Part shown: one piece after another, positions 34,531-42,822 of the stretch | Layout of the letters: each line of letters starts with the position of its first letter | Position numbering within the stretch: the stretch's first letter is position 1 | Source of the DNA: Chryseobacterium indologenes | GTDB lineage: Bacteria; Bacteroidota; Bacteroidia; Flavobacteriales; Weeksellaceae | Assembly: GCF_002025665.1 (NCBI RefSeq) | Contig: NZ_CP018786.1 | Span: 868,001 to 932,000, forward strand | Direction of reading: 5' to 3' | DNA length: 64,000 nt | Made by a program: the position numbers and the translations under genes | Notes under the pieces: generated by a model | Databases searched by the model: none | Told to the model about the DNA's origin: nothing | What the model saw: the letters and a program-made list of their open reading frames with translations, nothing else

Positions 34531-35109
34531 TCAATTTTCTTTTAATGTTTTTTCGATTCTTCTGTCCGGAATCAGCCATATAAGAGCCACGATATAATAA
34601 AAACCTATGGCAATATAAGGATAAAAAAATGAAGTAGCGATTCCCAGGACATAAAATACAATAGAGATATATTCTTTATATTTCGAATGAATAGCTTCCT
34701 TTAGCTTTGAATCTTCTCCTTCGCACCTGATAATCAAATGTTCCAGAATGGTGTAAGCAATAGCTGACATAATGAGCCCAATACCATAGACTGCAACAGG
34801 ATTTTTTGCAAAATTCGTAGTTCCGATCCATTCTGTGGCAACAGGCATCAGAGAAAGCCAGAACAGCAGGTGAAGATTAGCCCAAAGAATGCTACCATTT
34901 ACTTTCTTTACCGTCTGAAATAAATGATGATGATTGTTCCAATAGATTCCTACATAAATAAAACTGAAAATATAAGCCAGAAACTTAGGAAGAAGAGGTT
35001 TGACACTGGCCCAGCTATTCCCTTCAGGTACTTTCAGTTCAAGTACCATAATCGTGATAATAATAGCAAGGACACCATCACTGAATGCCTCCAGTCTTCC
35101 TTTATTCAT
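34531..35109 (-). CDS. TMEM175-family (DUF1211) potassium channel-like protein
   Basis: A 192-aa membrane protein with six spans. The N-terminal RLEAFSDGVLAIIITIMVLE is the defining FSD motif of TMEM175 proteins, whose bacterial members form K+ leak channels. Later spans include an aromatic-rich stretch (FIYVGIYWNNHHHLFQTV). It abuts the FMN reductase gene with no gap and precedes the iron-sulfur gene by 1 bp. A link between ion flow and redox stress is suggested by context only. Confidence 0.9.
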   Translation of the reverse strand: MNKGRLEAFSDGVLAIIITIMVLELKVPEGNSWASVKPLLPKFLAYIFSFIYVGIYWNNHHHLFQTVKKVNGSILWANLHLLFWLSLMPVATEWIGTTNFAKNPVAVYGIGLIMSAIAYTILEHLIIRCEGEDSKLKEAIHSKYKEYISIVFYVLGIATSFFYPYIAIGFYYIVALIWLIPDRRIEKTLKEN

Positions 35110-35640
35110 TTACTTTACCTGATTTTTAAAGTTTTGTATCTTCCCTTTAAGATCATTCAGCATATCCGGATTGATAACACCGCTTTCCATATCAAAATTT
35201 TCATAAAACTTTGGGAGTGAAAAAGTATCCTTGATATCTGCTGCAAACTGAGGAAAAAAAGTTTTTGCTGTATTCATTACATTTCCACCTCCGTAACCTC
35301 CGGGAGAGGTGCTCATCAAAAGCATGGGTTTATTCTGAAATACTTTTACATTAATCCTCGAGGACCAGTCAAAAACATTTTTAAAGGCTGAACTGTAAGA
35401 ACGGTTGTGTTCTGCAAGAGAGCAGATGATGACATCACATTCCTCAATCACTTTTAAAAACTGATGCGCTTCATCCGGAAACCCTTTCTTTTCGAGATCC
35501 ACAGAAAAAACGGGCATCGTGAAATCGTTGAGGTCTATCAGATTGATTTCTTCGTCCTGAAAATCTTTCAGAACAAATTTTACCAGTTCTCTGTTGATGG
35601 AGGTGGAAGACGTACTTCCTGCAAATGCTAATATTTTCAT
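35110..35640 (-). CDS. NAD(P)H-dependent FMN reductase
   Basis: A 176-aa flavodoxin-like oxidoreductase. The phosphate-binding loop is FAGSTSSTSINRELVKF (5-21), and the flavin-contact part is LLMSTSPGGYGGGNVM. Such enzymes reduce quinones, azo dyes or chromate with NAD(P)H and FMN. It lies in the redox operon between pirin and TMEM175 genes; 22 bp separate it from the pirin gene upstream. Substrate not determined. Confidence 0.92.
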   Translation of the reverse strand: MKILAFAGSTSSTSINRELVKFVLKDFQDEEINLIDLNDFTMPVFSVDLEKKGFPDEAHQFLKVIEECDVIICSLAEHNRSYSSAFKNVFDWSSRINVKVFQNKPMLLMSTSPGGYGGGNVMNTAKTFFPQFAADIKDTFSLPKFYENFDMESGVINPDMLNDLKGKIQNFKNQVK

Positions 35641-35662
35641 GGCTGATAAATCTGGTGTGAAG

Positions 35663-36562
35663 TTATTTTCTGTTTAAAATAGCCTTAGGCAGCGGAACGT
35701 ATTCCTTTTCATCGCCAGGAACCAAAGGGAATGCTTCGTGATTCTGGTCATTCCAGTTTACCTTTGCCTGATCGATTAATTCTTTATCAGAGTTAACAAA
35801 ATTCCAGAATATAAAACGTTCTTCATCGAATGGCTCGCCACCGAAAAGATAAACTGTTCCGTTTTCACTCATCTCAAATTCGCAAAGCTTGGTATCTTTA
35901 GCAATCATCAGCTGTTTTGAACCATAAGAGTTTCCGTCTGTGGTTACCGTTCCATCCAGAACATACATGGCTGCTTCCCCATAAAGATCTTTCCCGATGC
36001 TAATTTTCTTTGCTTCTTTTGTTTTGATCTCAATGAAAAATAATTTGCTGTGTACCGGAACTGCTGACGTTCTTCCGAATGCTTCACCGGCAATTAATTT
36101 ATACTGAATACCATCTTTTTCCCAAACCGGAATATCATCCGCTTCAATATGATGAAAAGTAGGCTCCGACTGCTCGAGGTGTTTTGGAAGCCCTACCCAG
36201 ATCTGAAATCCGTGAAGTCTTTTATCACTGTGTCTTAAATATTCAGGTGTTCTTTCAGAATGTACAACTCCTTTTCCGGCAGTCATCCAGTTGACAGCAC
36301 CTGGTTTTATTTCGATAGCGCTTCCGATACTGTCTCTGTGGAAAATAGAACCTTCCAACAGGTAAGTTAATGTAGATAAGCCGATATGCGGATGTGGCGG
36401 AACATCAAGATTCTGATAATCTTTTAATTCTGAAGGTCCCATGTGGTCAATAAAAACAAAAGGGCCAACGGCTCTTTTTTCACGGAAAGGAAGGAGTCTT
36501 CCTACCAGAAAATTTCCGATATCTGCTGCTTTTTCTTCAATAATAAGTCCAATATTTGACAT
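35663..36562 (-). CDS. Pirin family protein (299 aa)
   Basis: A bicupin of the pirin family. The metal site is in PPHPHIGLSTLTYLLEGS and GKGVVHSERTPEYL, with His, His, His and Glu as in pirin/YhhW. C-terminal cupin residues include LFFIEIKTKEAKKISIG. Bacterial pirins have quercetinase or redox-sensing activity. The 299-aa length is usual. It is one of two pirins in the same operon; the other is at 37083. Confidence 0.92.
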   Translation of the reverse strand: MSNIGLIIEEKAADIGNFLVGRLLPFREKRAVGPFVFIDHMGPSELKDYQNLDVPPHPHIGLSTLTYLLEGSIFHRDSIGSAIEIKPGAVNWMTAGKGVVHSERTPEYLRHSDKRLHGFQIWVGLPKHLEQSEPTFHHIEADDIPVWEKDGIQYKLIAGEAFGRTSAVPVHSKLFFIEIKTKEAKKISIGKDLYGEAAMYVLDGTVTTDGNSYGSKQLMIAKDTKLCEFEMSENGTVYLFGGEPFDEERFIFWNFVNSDKELIDQAKVNWNDQNHEAFPLVPGDEKEYVPLPKAILNRK

Positions 36563-36617
36563 GATGTGATACTTTTTAAAATGTTATTTAAATAAATTGA
36601 TGAGTACTGATGAAGGT

Positions 36618-36929
36618 TTAAAGTTTGTCATAACCTTCAAATCTCTCATCTACGATACGTTTCCATTCAGGATGTTTCTTAATAAAAGCGAAAACATAAG
36701 GACAGAAAGGAAGAAGTTTTTTTCCGCTTTCTTCAATAAAATTCAATGTCTTCTCTACTACCGCAGCCGCTGCGCCAGTTCCGGCTAATTCCGGTTCTGC
36801 TTCAGTATGGATCAAAGAAATCTGATGCATGGTTTCACGGTAATCAATAAATGCAAAATGTCCGTTGAATTCTATTTCAAACCTTTTTTCGGCTTTTACA
36901 AGAGTTATATTTTCAAATTCTGGTTTCAT
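36618..36929 (-). CDS. GNAT-type acetyltransferase (YjdJ-like), 103 aa
   Basis: A 103-aa small GNAT protein: a short strand (EFNGHFAFIDYRET), then SLIHTEAEPELAGTGAAAAV forming the acyl-CoA loop and helix, and LLPFCPYVFAFIKKHPEWK. The Pro-Phe-Cys-Pro motif parallels Pro-Leu-Cys-Pro in the 95-aa gene of this operon, so the two are paralogues. It sits between the two pirin genes, 55 bp from the downstream one. Confidence 0.87.
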   Translation of the reverse strand: MKPEFENITLVKAEKRFEIEFNGHFAFIDYRETMHQISLIHTEAEPELAGTGAAAAVVEKTLNFIEESGKKLLPFCPYVFAFIKKHPEWKRIVDERFEGYDKL

Positions 36930-36991
36930 AATATTTGTACTAAGGGAATCACATTTCCTATAAATGCAGGAAATTGTGTGTTAAGACAATT

Positions 36992-37023
36992 AAACCTTAT
37001 AGGTTTTAAAACCTATAAGGTTT
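36992..37023. repeat. Perfect 32-bp palindrome in the redox operon
   Basis: AAACCTTATAGGTTTT followed by its exact reverse complement. It lies in the gap between the first pirin gene and the 103-aa GNAT gene. No T-run follows on the minus strand, so a full terminator is unlikely; it may be a mobile palindrome or an mRNA stabiliser. Confidence 0.85.
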
Positions 37024-37082
37024 GCCATTATATAAAGTTAATAAAAAAGGAATAATCAAAGATTAAGATAAATTTAAATCTT

Positions 37083-37958
37083 TTAATCTTCCAGATATCC
37101 GAATTTTCCGGTATTATAATCCTCGAAAGCCTGCATGATTTCTTCTCTGGAATTCATCACAAAAGGTCCGTGAGGATAAATAGGTTCGTTGATAGGCTCG
37201 CCACTGATAATTAAAATAACTGCATCTTCTTTTGTTTCGATGGTGAATGTTTCACCTTCATTTTTAAATAATACAAAATGATCTGATTTAACGGTTTCTT
37301 CTCCATTAATGATTATACTTCCTTCAATCACCAAAGCAGCCGTATTGAAATGAGCGGGGAAATTAAATTCTGCTTTTCCTCCAGCTTTAAGTTTGGCATT
37401 CATCATATGAACCGGAGTGAAAGTACTGGCAGGTCCTTTGTGACCATCATATTCTCCGGCAATTACTTCTATAAAACCATTTTCACCCAGATCCACTCGT
37501 TCCATTTTGGAATTTTCTATAGCCTGGTATTTTGGGCAGCTCATTTTATCCTTCGCAGGGAGATTTACCCAAAGCTGAACCATCTGAAAGATTCCTCCTT
37601 TTTTTGCCCATTCGGTTTCATGGTATTCTTTATGAAGAACTCCTTTAGCAGCAGTCATCCACTGAACATCACCTTCTCCGATCACACCGCCACCGCCAGC
37701 GCTGTCATGGTGCTCTACTTTTCCGCTATATGCTATGGTTACTGTTTCAAAACCTCTGTGCGGATGTACACCAACCCCTCTTGGGGTATCTGATCCGTTG
37801 AAATGAAATTTTGAATTGTAATCCAGCATAATGAACGGATCCATTCTTTTCATATCCAATCCAGGTACTCCCGGAATGAAATTGTGAACCCTGAATCCAT
37901 CACCTACAAAGTGCGCAGGTTTTGGAGATACTACGATTTCTATTTTTTTGGTTGCCAT
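37083..37958 (-). CDS. Pirin family protein (291 aa)
   Basis: A second pirin-type bicupin. A GTG one codon upstream also lies in frame, but the ATG at 37958 (MATKKIEIVVSPKPAHFVGD) is preferred. The metal site reads VHPHRGFETVTIAYSGKVEH and LHKEYHETEW, with the His and Glu ligands present. It is the first gene of the eight-gene redox operon. A minus-strand -7 element TAATTTTG lies at 37980-37987. Function is probably quercetin or flavonoid dioxygenation, or a redox-regulatory role; not settled by sequence. Confidence 0.92.
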   Translation of the reverse strand: MATKKIEIVVSPKPAHFVGDGFRVHNFIPGVPGLDMKRMDPFIMLDYNSKFHFNGSDTPRGVGVHPHRGFETVTIAYSGKVEHHDSAGGGGVIGEGDVQWMTAAKGVLHKEYHETEWAKKGGIFQMVQLWVNLPAKDKMSCPKYQAIENSKMERVDLGENGFIEVIAGEYDGHKGPASTFTPVHMMNAKLKAGGKAEFNFPAHFNTAALVIEGSIIINGEETVKSDHFVLFKNEGETFTIETKEDAVILIISGEPINEPIYPHGPFVMNSREEIMQAFEDYNTGKFGYLED

Positions 37959-37979
37959 CACATTGTTGATTTATGTAAA

Positions 37980-37987
37980 CAAAATTA
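37980..37987 (-). promoter_or_regulatory. Candidate -7 element of the redox operon
   Basis: TAATTTTG on the minus strand fits TAnnTTTG, 22 bp before the first pirin start. A TTTT stretch 19 bp upstream is a weak -33 candidate. Confidence 0.5.
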
Positions 37988-38059
37988 CCATTGTTATATG
38001 CGAAAAGCATTGATCTGTGTTAAGTTCGTAGGAAGGGGTGAAGCTGTGATCAGATCTAT

Positions 38060-39463
38060 TTAATCTTCCTTCGACTTCATATTCTTTCCATCCGAAATAT
38101 GCAGTCTTCTAAACACGAATCCGGATAAAATTGTTAATATTCCTACGGTGAGAAAGGTTAATCGAAAAGCATTGTGGATTTCTCCTTTAATAAGATCTGT
38201 ATTTTCAAATAGCTTTAACACAATAAGTCCGAAGGCAATTCCGAAACCGATGGCCAATTGTTGATTAACGGAGATTAATGAGTTTCCGCTGCTGGTCTGG
38301 AAATTTCGAAGATCAGCGATTGAAATCGTGTTCATGGACGTGAATTGTATAGAGTTGAAAAAACCTAATACAGCGATGATGGGAACAAACCAATAGAGAG
38401 AAGTGTGAATGTTAGGTATGGCAAGAAGGCATATTAATGTTCCGATGATGAATGTGTTCACCATTAAAGTCTGACGATAACCATACTTATCTAAAATTTT
38501 AATGACAGAGGATTTCCCGAAGATAGCCGTTAAAGCCATAGGAGCAATGATCCATCCTGAAGTGACTGCAGATTGTTTGTAGGCGATCTGAATCATCAAT
38601 GGAAGCAATAACGGAACGGAGCTGATTCCTAATCTGGTAGCTAGATTTCCTACAATACCTACCCTGAAAGTTCTTACCTGAAACAAGTTTAAAGGAAAAA
38701 TAGGATGTCCTCCCTTTTTTGCATGTTTGTAATAATAATAAAGGAATAAGAAACCAAGGATAAAGACTACAAGGACCGGCGTAATATTCTGCATATCTCC
38801 GAAAAGTTCCAGGGAAACGGAAAGTAGGAGTGAGGCCGCTGCAAAGATCAGGAAACCTTTTAAATCAAAATCAACATCATCGGATTTATAATCGGGCATG
38901 AATTTTAATCCTAAAAGAATTCCCAGCACTCCAATCGGAATATTGATAAGGAATATCCAGTGCCATGAAAGATAATCTACCATATAACCTCCTACCAATG
39001 GACCGAGTACAGGTCCGATAAGAGCAGGAATGATGGCAAAGTTCATTGCTTTGAGCAGTTCACTTTTATCAAATGTTTTGATAAGTGCCAGTTTTCCGAC
39101 AGGGGTCATCAAGCTTCCTCCAACTCCCTGGACGACTCTCGAAATAACGAGATGGGTAAGATTTTGAGACATAGAACAAAACAGTGAGCCTAAGCTGAAT
39201 AGCACTAATGAAAAAATAAATACTTTTTTTGTCCCAAACCGGTCTGCCAGAAATCCACTGGCAGGCATAAAAACCGCTAATGTCAGAACATAACTGATGA
39301 TGGCATTCTGCATATTAAGCGGAGACTCTTTCAGATCTTTTGCAATAGAGGGCAGGGAAGTGTTCAGAATGGTAGAATCCAGCATCTGCATGAAAATAGC
39401 AGTGGCCAGAATTAAGGGAAGGATTTTCTTTATGGATGTCTTTTGTGGGTTTGCTTCTGTCAT
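38060..39463 (-). CDS. MFS multidrug exporter (DHA2/EmrB type)
   Basis: A 467-aa exporter with about 14 hydrophobic spans. Visible motifs are LDSTILNTSLPSIAKDL in the first span, GFLADRFGTKKVFIFSLVLF (motif A) and ISRVVQGVGGSLMTPVGKL (motif B/C region). These are typical of proton-driven drug or lipid exporters of the DHA2 group. The frame also offers starts at 39490 and 39481; the ATG at 39463 (MTEANPQKTSIKK) fits best. It lies 102 bp upstream of the redox operon on the same strand but is likely a separate unit. Confidence 0.9.
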   Translation of the reverse strand: MTEANPQKTSIKKILPLILATAIFMQMLDSTILNTSLPSIAKDLKESPLNMQNAIISYVLTLAVFMPASGFLADRFGTKKVFIFSLVLFSLGSLFCSMSQNLTHLVISRVVQGVGGSLMTPVGKLALIKTFDKSELLKAMNFAIIPALIGPVLGPLVGGYMVDYLSWHWIFLINIPIGVLGILLGLKFMPDYKSDDVDFDLKGFLIFAAASLLLSVSLELFGDMQNITPVLVVFILGFLFLYYYYKHAKKGGHPIFPLNLFQVRTFRVGIVGNLATRLGISSVPLLLPLMIQIAYKQSAVTSGWIIAPMALTAIFGKSSVIKILDKYGYRQTLMVNTFIIGTLICLLAIPNIHTSLYWFVPIIAVLGFFNSIQFTSMNTISIADLRNFQTSSGNSLISVNQQLAIGFGIAFGLIVLKLFENTDLIKGEIHNAFRLTFLTVGILTILSGFVFRRLHISDGKNMKSKED

Positions 39464-39566
39464 TTTGTATAGGCTGGACATAGAAAACATCCAGGCTTAT
39501 TTTTATTTGAAGAACTTGCTTGCTTTAAGCGGTCTGATCCTTAGATCATGAAATCCATATAAAATT

Positions 39567-39599
39567 AAAAAAGTCCTGCGAGATTTCACAGGACTTTTT
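39567..39599 (-). terminator. Terminator of the secreted 270-aa gene
   Basis: AAAAAGTCCTG pairs with CAGGACTTTTT around a 10-nt loop, directly past the stop codon of the minus-strand gene at 39603. Confidence 0.88.
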
Positions 39600-39602
39600 G
39601 AT

Positions 39603-40415
39603 TTATTTTCTAGGTTTTTCTACTCCTTTCCATTCATCACCAGCTTTTCTATACTGGCTTAAGGTGAAAGTTTTGAAATCCTTTGTTTTATATTCGATAT
39701 TATCGGTATTCTGCTCGAACGGCATGATGTAGTAGTATTCAATGTCCGTTTTATCAGATTTGTTTCCTTTTTTTACAGAAGGAACATATTTTGAGAATTT
39801 ATAGCTTGGAAGATATTGTTTCAATCTTGTGTAGAAAGCTTTGTCTTCTTTTTCGCTAGGGATGATATCTACAATATTCAGATCATCTTTTTTCTTGTCA
39901 ATCCAAAGATAATAGGTTTTTTCTTCTCCTATATTTCTGTTGAATGAGTTGAAAGCAAATAATTCTTTTGGTACAAGTTCCTTGATTTTCTCCGGATCTA
40001 CTTTAGTATAATACTGACCTTTTGAAGGATCTACATATGTTTCAAGGTTATACATTAAAACAGAATTGTTCTCGAATTTTTTATTTTTAAAATATTGATT
40101 TAATGATAATTCTGCAGTTGCTCTCAGTTCTTTACCTCTTGCGTCCAGTTTTTTTGTCGGATTCTGTGGGTTTACATATTTTACAAATTCATATAAAACA
40201 ACAGGTTTAATGTCTTTAAGGTGAGGATAAGTTTTCAGTTGCTCTGCCTTTACAAGCCAATAGAATTGTTGATAATAGTCATCCTTATCTTGGTCTTTCA
40301 CACTCTTATAAGCCAAAGCAAGCTTCTTTGAATTCAGATATTTGCCATATTTTCCTTGTCCAAAAGCAAAACTTATGGCTAATAAGGCAAATAAAACAGT
40401 AAGGTTTCTTCTCAT
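39603..40415 (-). CDS. Secreted hypothetical protein, 270 aa
   Basis: Starting at the ATG at 40415, the protein has a signal peptide (MRRNLTVLFALLAISFAFGQ) and a mature, mainly helical part rich in Lys, Tyr and Asp (KYGKYLNSKKLALAYKSVKD). The middle holds TAELSLNQYFKNKKFENNSV and the C-terminal third is a beta segment with YYYIMPFEQNTDNIEYKTKD. No family recognised. It is monocistronic, with a terminator, and lies downstream of asnB and repeat copy R2. Exported, role unknown. Confidence 0.75.
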   Translation of the reverse strand: MRRNLTVLFALLAISFAFGQGKYGKYLNSKKLALAYKSVKDQDKDDYYQQFYWLVKAEQLKTYPHLKDIKPVVLYEFVKYVNPQNPTKKLDARGKELRATAELSLNQYFKNKKFENNSVLMYNLETYVDPSKGQYYTKVDPEKIKELVPKELFAFNSFNRNIGEEKTYYLWIDKKKDDLNIVDIIPSEKEDKAFYTRLKQYLPSYKFSKYVPSVKKGNKSDKTDIEYYYIMPFEQNTDNIEYKTKDFKTFTLSQYRKAGDEWKGVEKPRK

Positions 40416-40520
40416 TTTTTTATAATTGATATTTTCGTTTTCCAAATATAATTATTTATTAGATATTATTTTGGATTGTGAGTTAAATTATGCCATATTG
40501 TTATTGTTAATTCAAGAAAA

Positions 40521-40542
40521 AATCCTGTATTGCTACAGGATT
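40521..40542 (-). terminator. Hairpin terminator on the minus strand
   Basis: AATCCTGTA pairs with TACAGGATT around a 4-nt loop, followed on the minus strand by a T6 run. It is about 290 bp past asnB, beyond repeat R2, so asnB messages may include R2. Confidence 0.75.
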
Positions 40543-40615
40543 GATAAATTATAACTGAGAGAGTTATATGTTTGAATGAAAAAAATATATATTTCAATTA
40601 GTGAATTATTAAATA

Positions 40616-40765
40616 AACGCTATGGTCGCAAGGTTATATTCATTTTGTATACTTCGTTCGCGAGAGCACTTCGTTCAGCTATGATATCGTTTGTCTGTTG
40701 CTGAGTGAAACGCCATTGCGATCGTTTTTAAATATTAGAAATATCTTAGTGTACTCCGCGCTAAA
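40616..40765. repeat. Nested palindromic intergenic repeat, copy R2
   Basis: Begins AACGCTATGGTCGCAAGGTT. The inner hairpin contains GCACTTCGTTCAGCTATGAT and then GTTGCTGAGTGAAACGCCAT; the outer right end is near GTGTACTCCGCGCTAAAAT. It shares the inner arms with R1, R3, R4 and R5. Confidence 0.8.
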
Positions 40766-40834
40766 ATATCCCGAAACCCGAAACAGATTCACTAGCGCAG
40801 CGGATTGACGATTGACAATTCATCAAATACCTCT

Positions 40835-42502
40835 CTAATACGAAGTCTCATGTACTTTCACGGCTCTTCCGCTTGGATCATTCATTTTTTTGAATGCTTC
40901 ATCCCATTCTAATGCGATAGGAGTGGAGCAGGCAACAGAAGGAACCGATGGAACGGTAGCAGCTGCAGTTTCACTTGGGAAATGTTCTTCAAAAATAGTT
41001 CTGTATCGGTATTCTTCTTTGTTCTGTGGAGTGTTTAGCGGGAATCTGAATCTTGCATTCGTCATCATTTCATCCGTAACTTCTTTTTCAGCCACTTCTT
41101 TTAAAGTATCGATCCATGAATAGCCTACACCATCCGAGAACTGTTCTTTTTGTCTCCAGACAATAGAATCTGGAAGCAAGTCTTCAAAAGCTTTTCTCAA
41201 TACCCATTTTTCAATTTTCCCTTCAGCAGTGTTGATCATTTTATCCTGAGGGTTAATGGTCATGGCAATATCCATGAATTCTTTATCAAGGAAAGGAACT
41301 CTTCCTTCAATTCCCCAGCTCATCAGTGCCTTGTTGGCTCTTAAACAGTCATAAAGGTGAAGTTTGCCCAGTTTTCTTACAGTTTCATCGTGGAATTCTT
41401 TTGCGTTAGGAGCTTTATGGAAGTATAAGTAACCACCGAACAATTCATCGGAACCTTCTCCTGAAAGAACCATTTTAATCCCCATAGATTTGATAACTCT
41501 AGCCAAAAGATACATCGGAGTGGATGCTCTGATAGTGGTTACATCATAGGTTTCAAGGTGATAAATGACGTCACGTACAGCATCTAGTCCTTCCTGAACG
41601 GTAAAGTTAACTTCATGGTGAACAGATCCGATGTGCTCTGCTGCCTTTTGTGCAGCTGCAAGATCAGGAGAACCCACAAGTCCTACTGCAAAACTATGAA
41701 GTCTCGGATACCATGCTTCCTGCGTGTCGCCACTTTCAATTCTCTGGCGGGCAAATTTTGCAGTGATTGCTGAAATAACAGATGAATCTAATCCTCCTGA
41801 AAGAAGAACACCATAAGGAACATCGCTCATCAGTTGTCTGTGGACAGCATCTTCGAGACCTTTTCTCAGTTTTGAGATATCGGTTTCATTTTCCTTTACA
41901 TGATCAAAGCTGTCCCATTCTCTTGTGTACCATTGCTGAAGTTCTGTTCCGTCCGGACTGTACATCAAATGTCCTGGTAAGAAGGTTTCTATTTTTTTAC
42001 AGATTCCTTCGAGAGCTTTTAATTCTGACGCAACATAGTAGTTTCCGTTTTTATCCCAACCCTGATAAAGTGGGCAGATTCCCATATGATCGCGGGCAAT
42101 AAGATAAATGTCGTTTTCTGTGTCGTATAATGCGAATGCAAAAATTCCGTTAAGTTTCTCTACGAAATCTTTTCCGTATTTTCTGTAAAGGGCAAGGATC
42201 ACCTCACAGTCGGACTGAGTCTGAAACTCATAATCCGGAAATTCTTCTTTAAGTTCTCTATGATTATAGATTTCTCCGTTCACCGCTAATACTACTTTTC
42301 CATCTTTAGTAAATAGAGGCTGTTTTCCAGAAGTAGGATCTACAATGGCAAGTCTTTCGTGAGAAAAAATTACTTTCTCGTCCTGAAAAACTCCGCTCCA
42401 ATCCGGTCCTCTGTGACGGATTTTTTTTGACATTTCCAATACCTGAGGTCTTAATACTTCAGTTTTTTGCTTGGCGTCGAATAAACATACAATTCCACAC
42501 AT
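40835..42502 (-). CDS. asnB: Asparagine synthase B (glutamine-hydrolysing)
   Basis: A 555-aa enzyme making asparagine from aspartate, ATP and glutamine. The N-terminal Cys2 nucleophile (MCGIVCLFDA) starts the glutaminase domain, with RHRGPDWSG and LAVNGEIYNHREL as usual. The synthetase domain has the PP-loop SGGLDSS (235-241) and VLSGEGSDELFGGY. Length is normal for AsnB. A full promoter, TTG-N20-TACTTTTG, lies on the minus strand at 42523-42553. Its role in amino-acid supply complements ansA in the same window. Confidence 0.96.
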   Translation of the reverse strand: MCGIVCLFDAKQKTEVLRPQVLEMSKKIRHRGPDWSGVFQDEKVIFSHERLAIVDPTSGKQPLFTKDGKVVLAVNGEIYNHRELKEEFPDYEFQTQSDCEVILALYRKYGKDFVEKLNGIFAFALYDTENDIYLIARDHMGICPLYQGWDKNGNYYVASELKALEGICKKIETFLPGHLMYSPDGTELQQWYTREWDSFDHVKENETDISKLRKGLEDAVHRQLMSDVPYGVLLSGGLDSSVISAITAKFARQRIESGDTQEAWYPRLHSFAVGLVGSPDLAAAQKAAEHIGSVHHEVNFTVQEGLDAVRDVIYHLETYDVTTIRASTPMYLLARVIKSMGIKMVLSGEGSDELFGGYLYFHKAPNAKEFHDETVRKLGKLHLYDCLRANKALMSWGIEGRVPFLDKEFMDIAMTINPQDKMINTAEGKIEKWVLRKAFEDLLPDSIVWRQKEQFSDGVGYSWIDTLKEVAEKEVTDEMMTNARFRFPLNTPQNKEEYRYRTIFEEHFPSETAAATVPSVPSVACSTPIALEWDEAFKKMNDPSGRAVKVHETSY

Positions 42503-42522
42503 GATTTTTATTATTTATGGAA

Positions 42523-42553
42523 CAAAAGTAGAAGGGATGTTTATAAATAACAA
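42523..42553 (-). promoter_or_regulatory. asnB promoter (Bacteroidota type)
   Basis: On the minus strand: TTG, 20-nt spacer, TACTTTTG (TAnnTTTG). The -7 element ends 20 bp before the asnB ATG. Both parts and the spacing match the flavobacterial consensus. Confidence 0.75.
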
Positions 42554-42786
42554 TAAAAAATATTTAAAAACGAAAATTTTTAATTAATTAATGTTTTAAA
42601 GTTAAAAATTTTAACTATTTCTTGAAATTGGCATGTTTTTGATTAATTTTTTTCGTTGAGCCGAAATTGATGTGATTTCCATACGAAATAAAAATGACAT
42701 ATTTATTAATCTATGGTAATTAATTATATGAATTTTACCCCTTACTTTGTGGCTCGAAATAATTTTTTTTCATCATTTGTGTTTTT

Positions 42787-42815
42787 ACCTTCTTGCAATT
42801 CTCATGCAAGAAGGT
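42787..42815 (+). terminator. Plus-strand hairpin terminator with no known gene
   Basis: ACCTTCTTGCA pairs with TGCAAGAAGGT around a 7-nt loop, followed on the plus strand by TTTGTTTTTATTG. On the minus strand the hairpin is followed by A-runs, so it does not look like the terminator of the minus-strand gene at 42823. Confidence 0.6.
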
Positions 42816-42822
42816 TTTGTTT

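Larger units (their letters stand above)
40416..40834. other. Intergenic region carrying repeat R2, about 420 bp
   Basis: It holds the asnB terminator (40521-40542), repeat copy R2 (40616-40765) and its flanking module near 40780-40825. No coding frame was accepted. Confidence 0.65.
42503..42822. other. Intergenic region upstream of asnB, 320 bp
   Basis: Holds the asnB promoter (42523-42553, minus) and a strong hairpin at 42787-42815. The hairpin has its T-run on the plus strand, although both neighbours are on the minus strand. No accepted gene. Confidence 0.6.

Noticed and set aside
37350..37793. Plus-strand frame opposite the first pirin gene
   Set aside because: Shadow frame, rich in Phe, Ser and His, with no motif or promoter.
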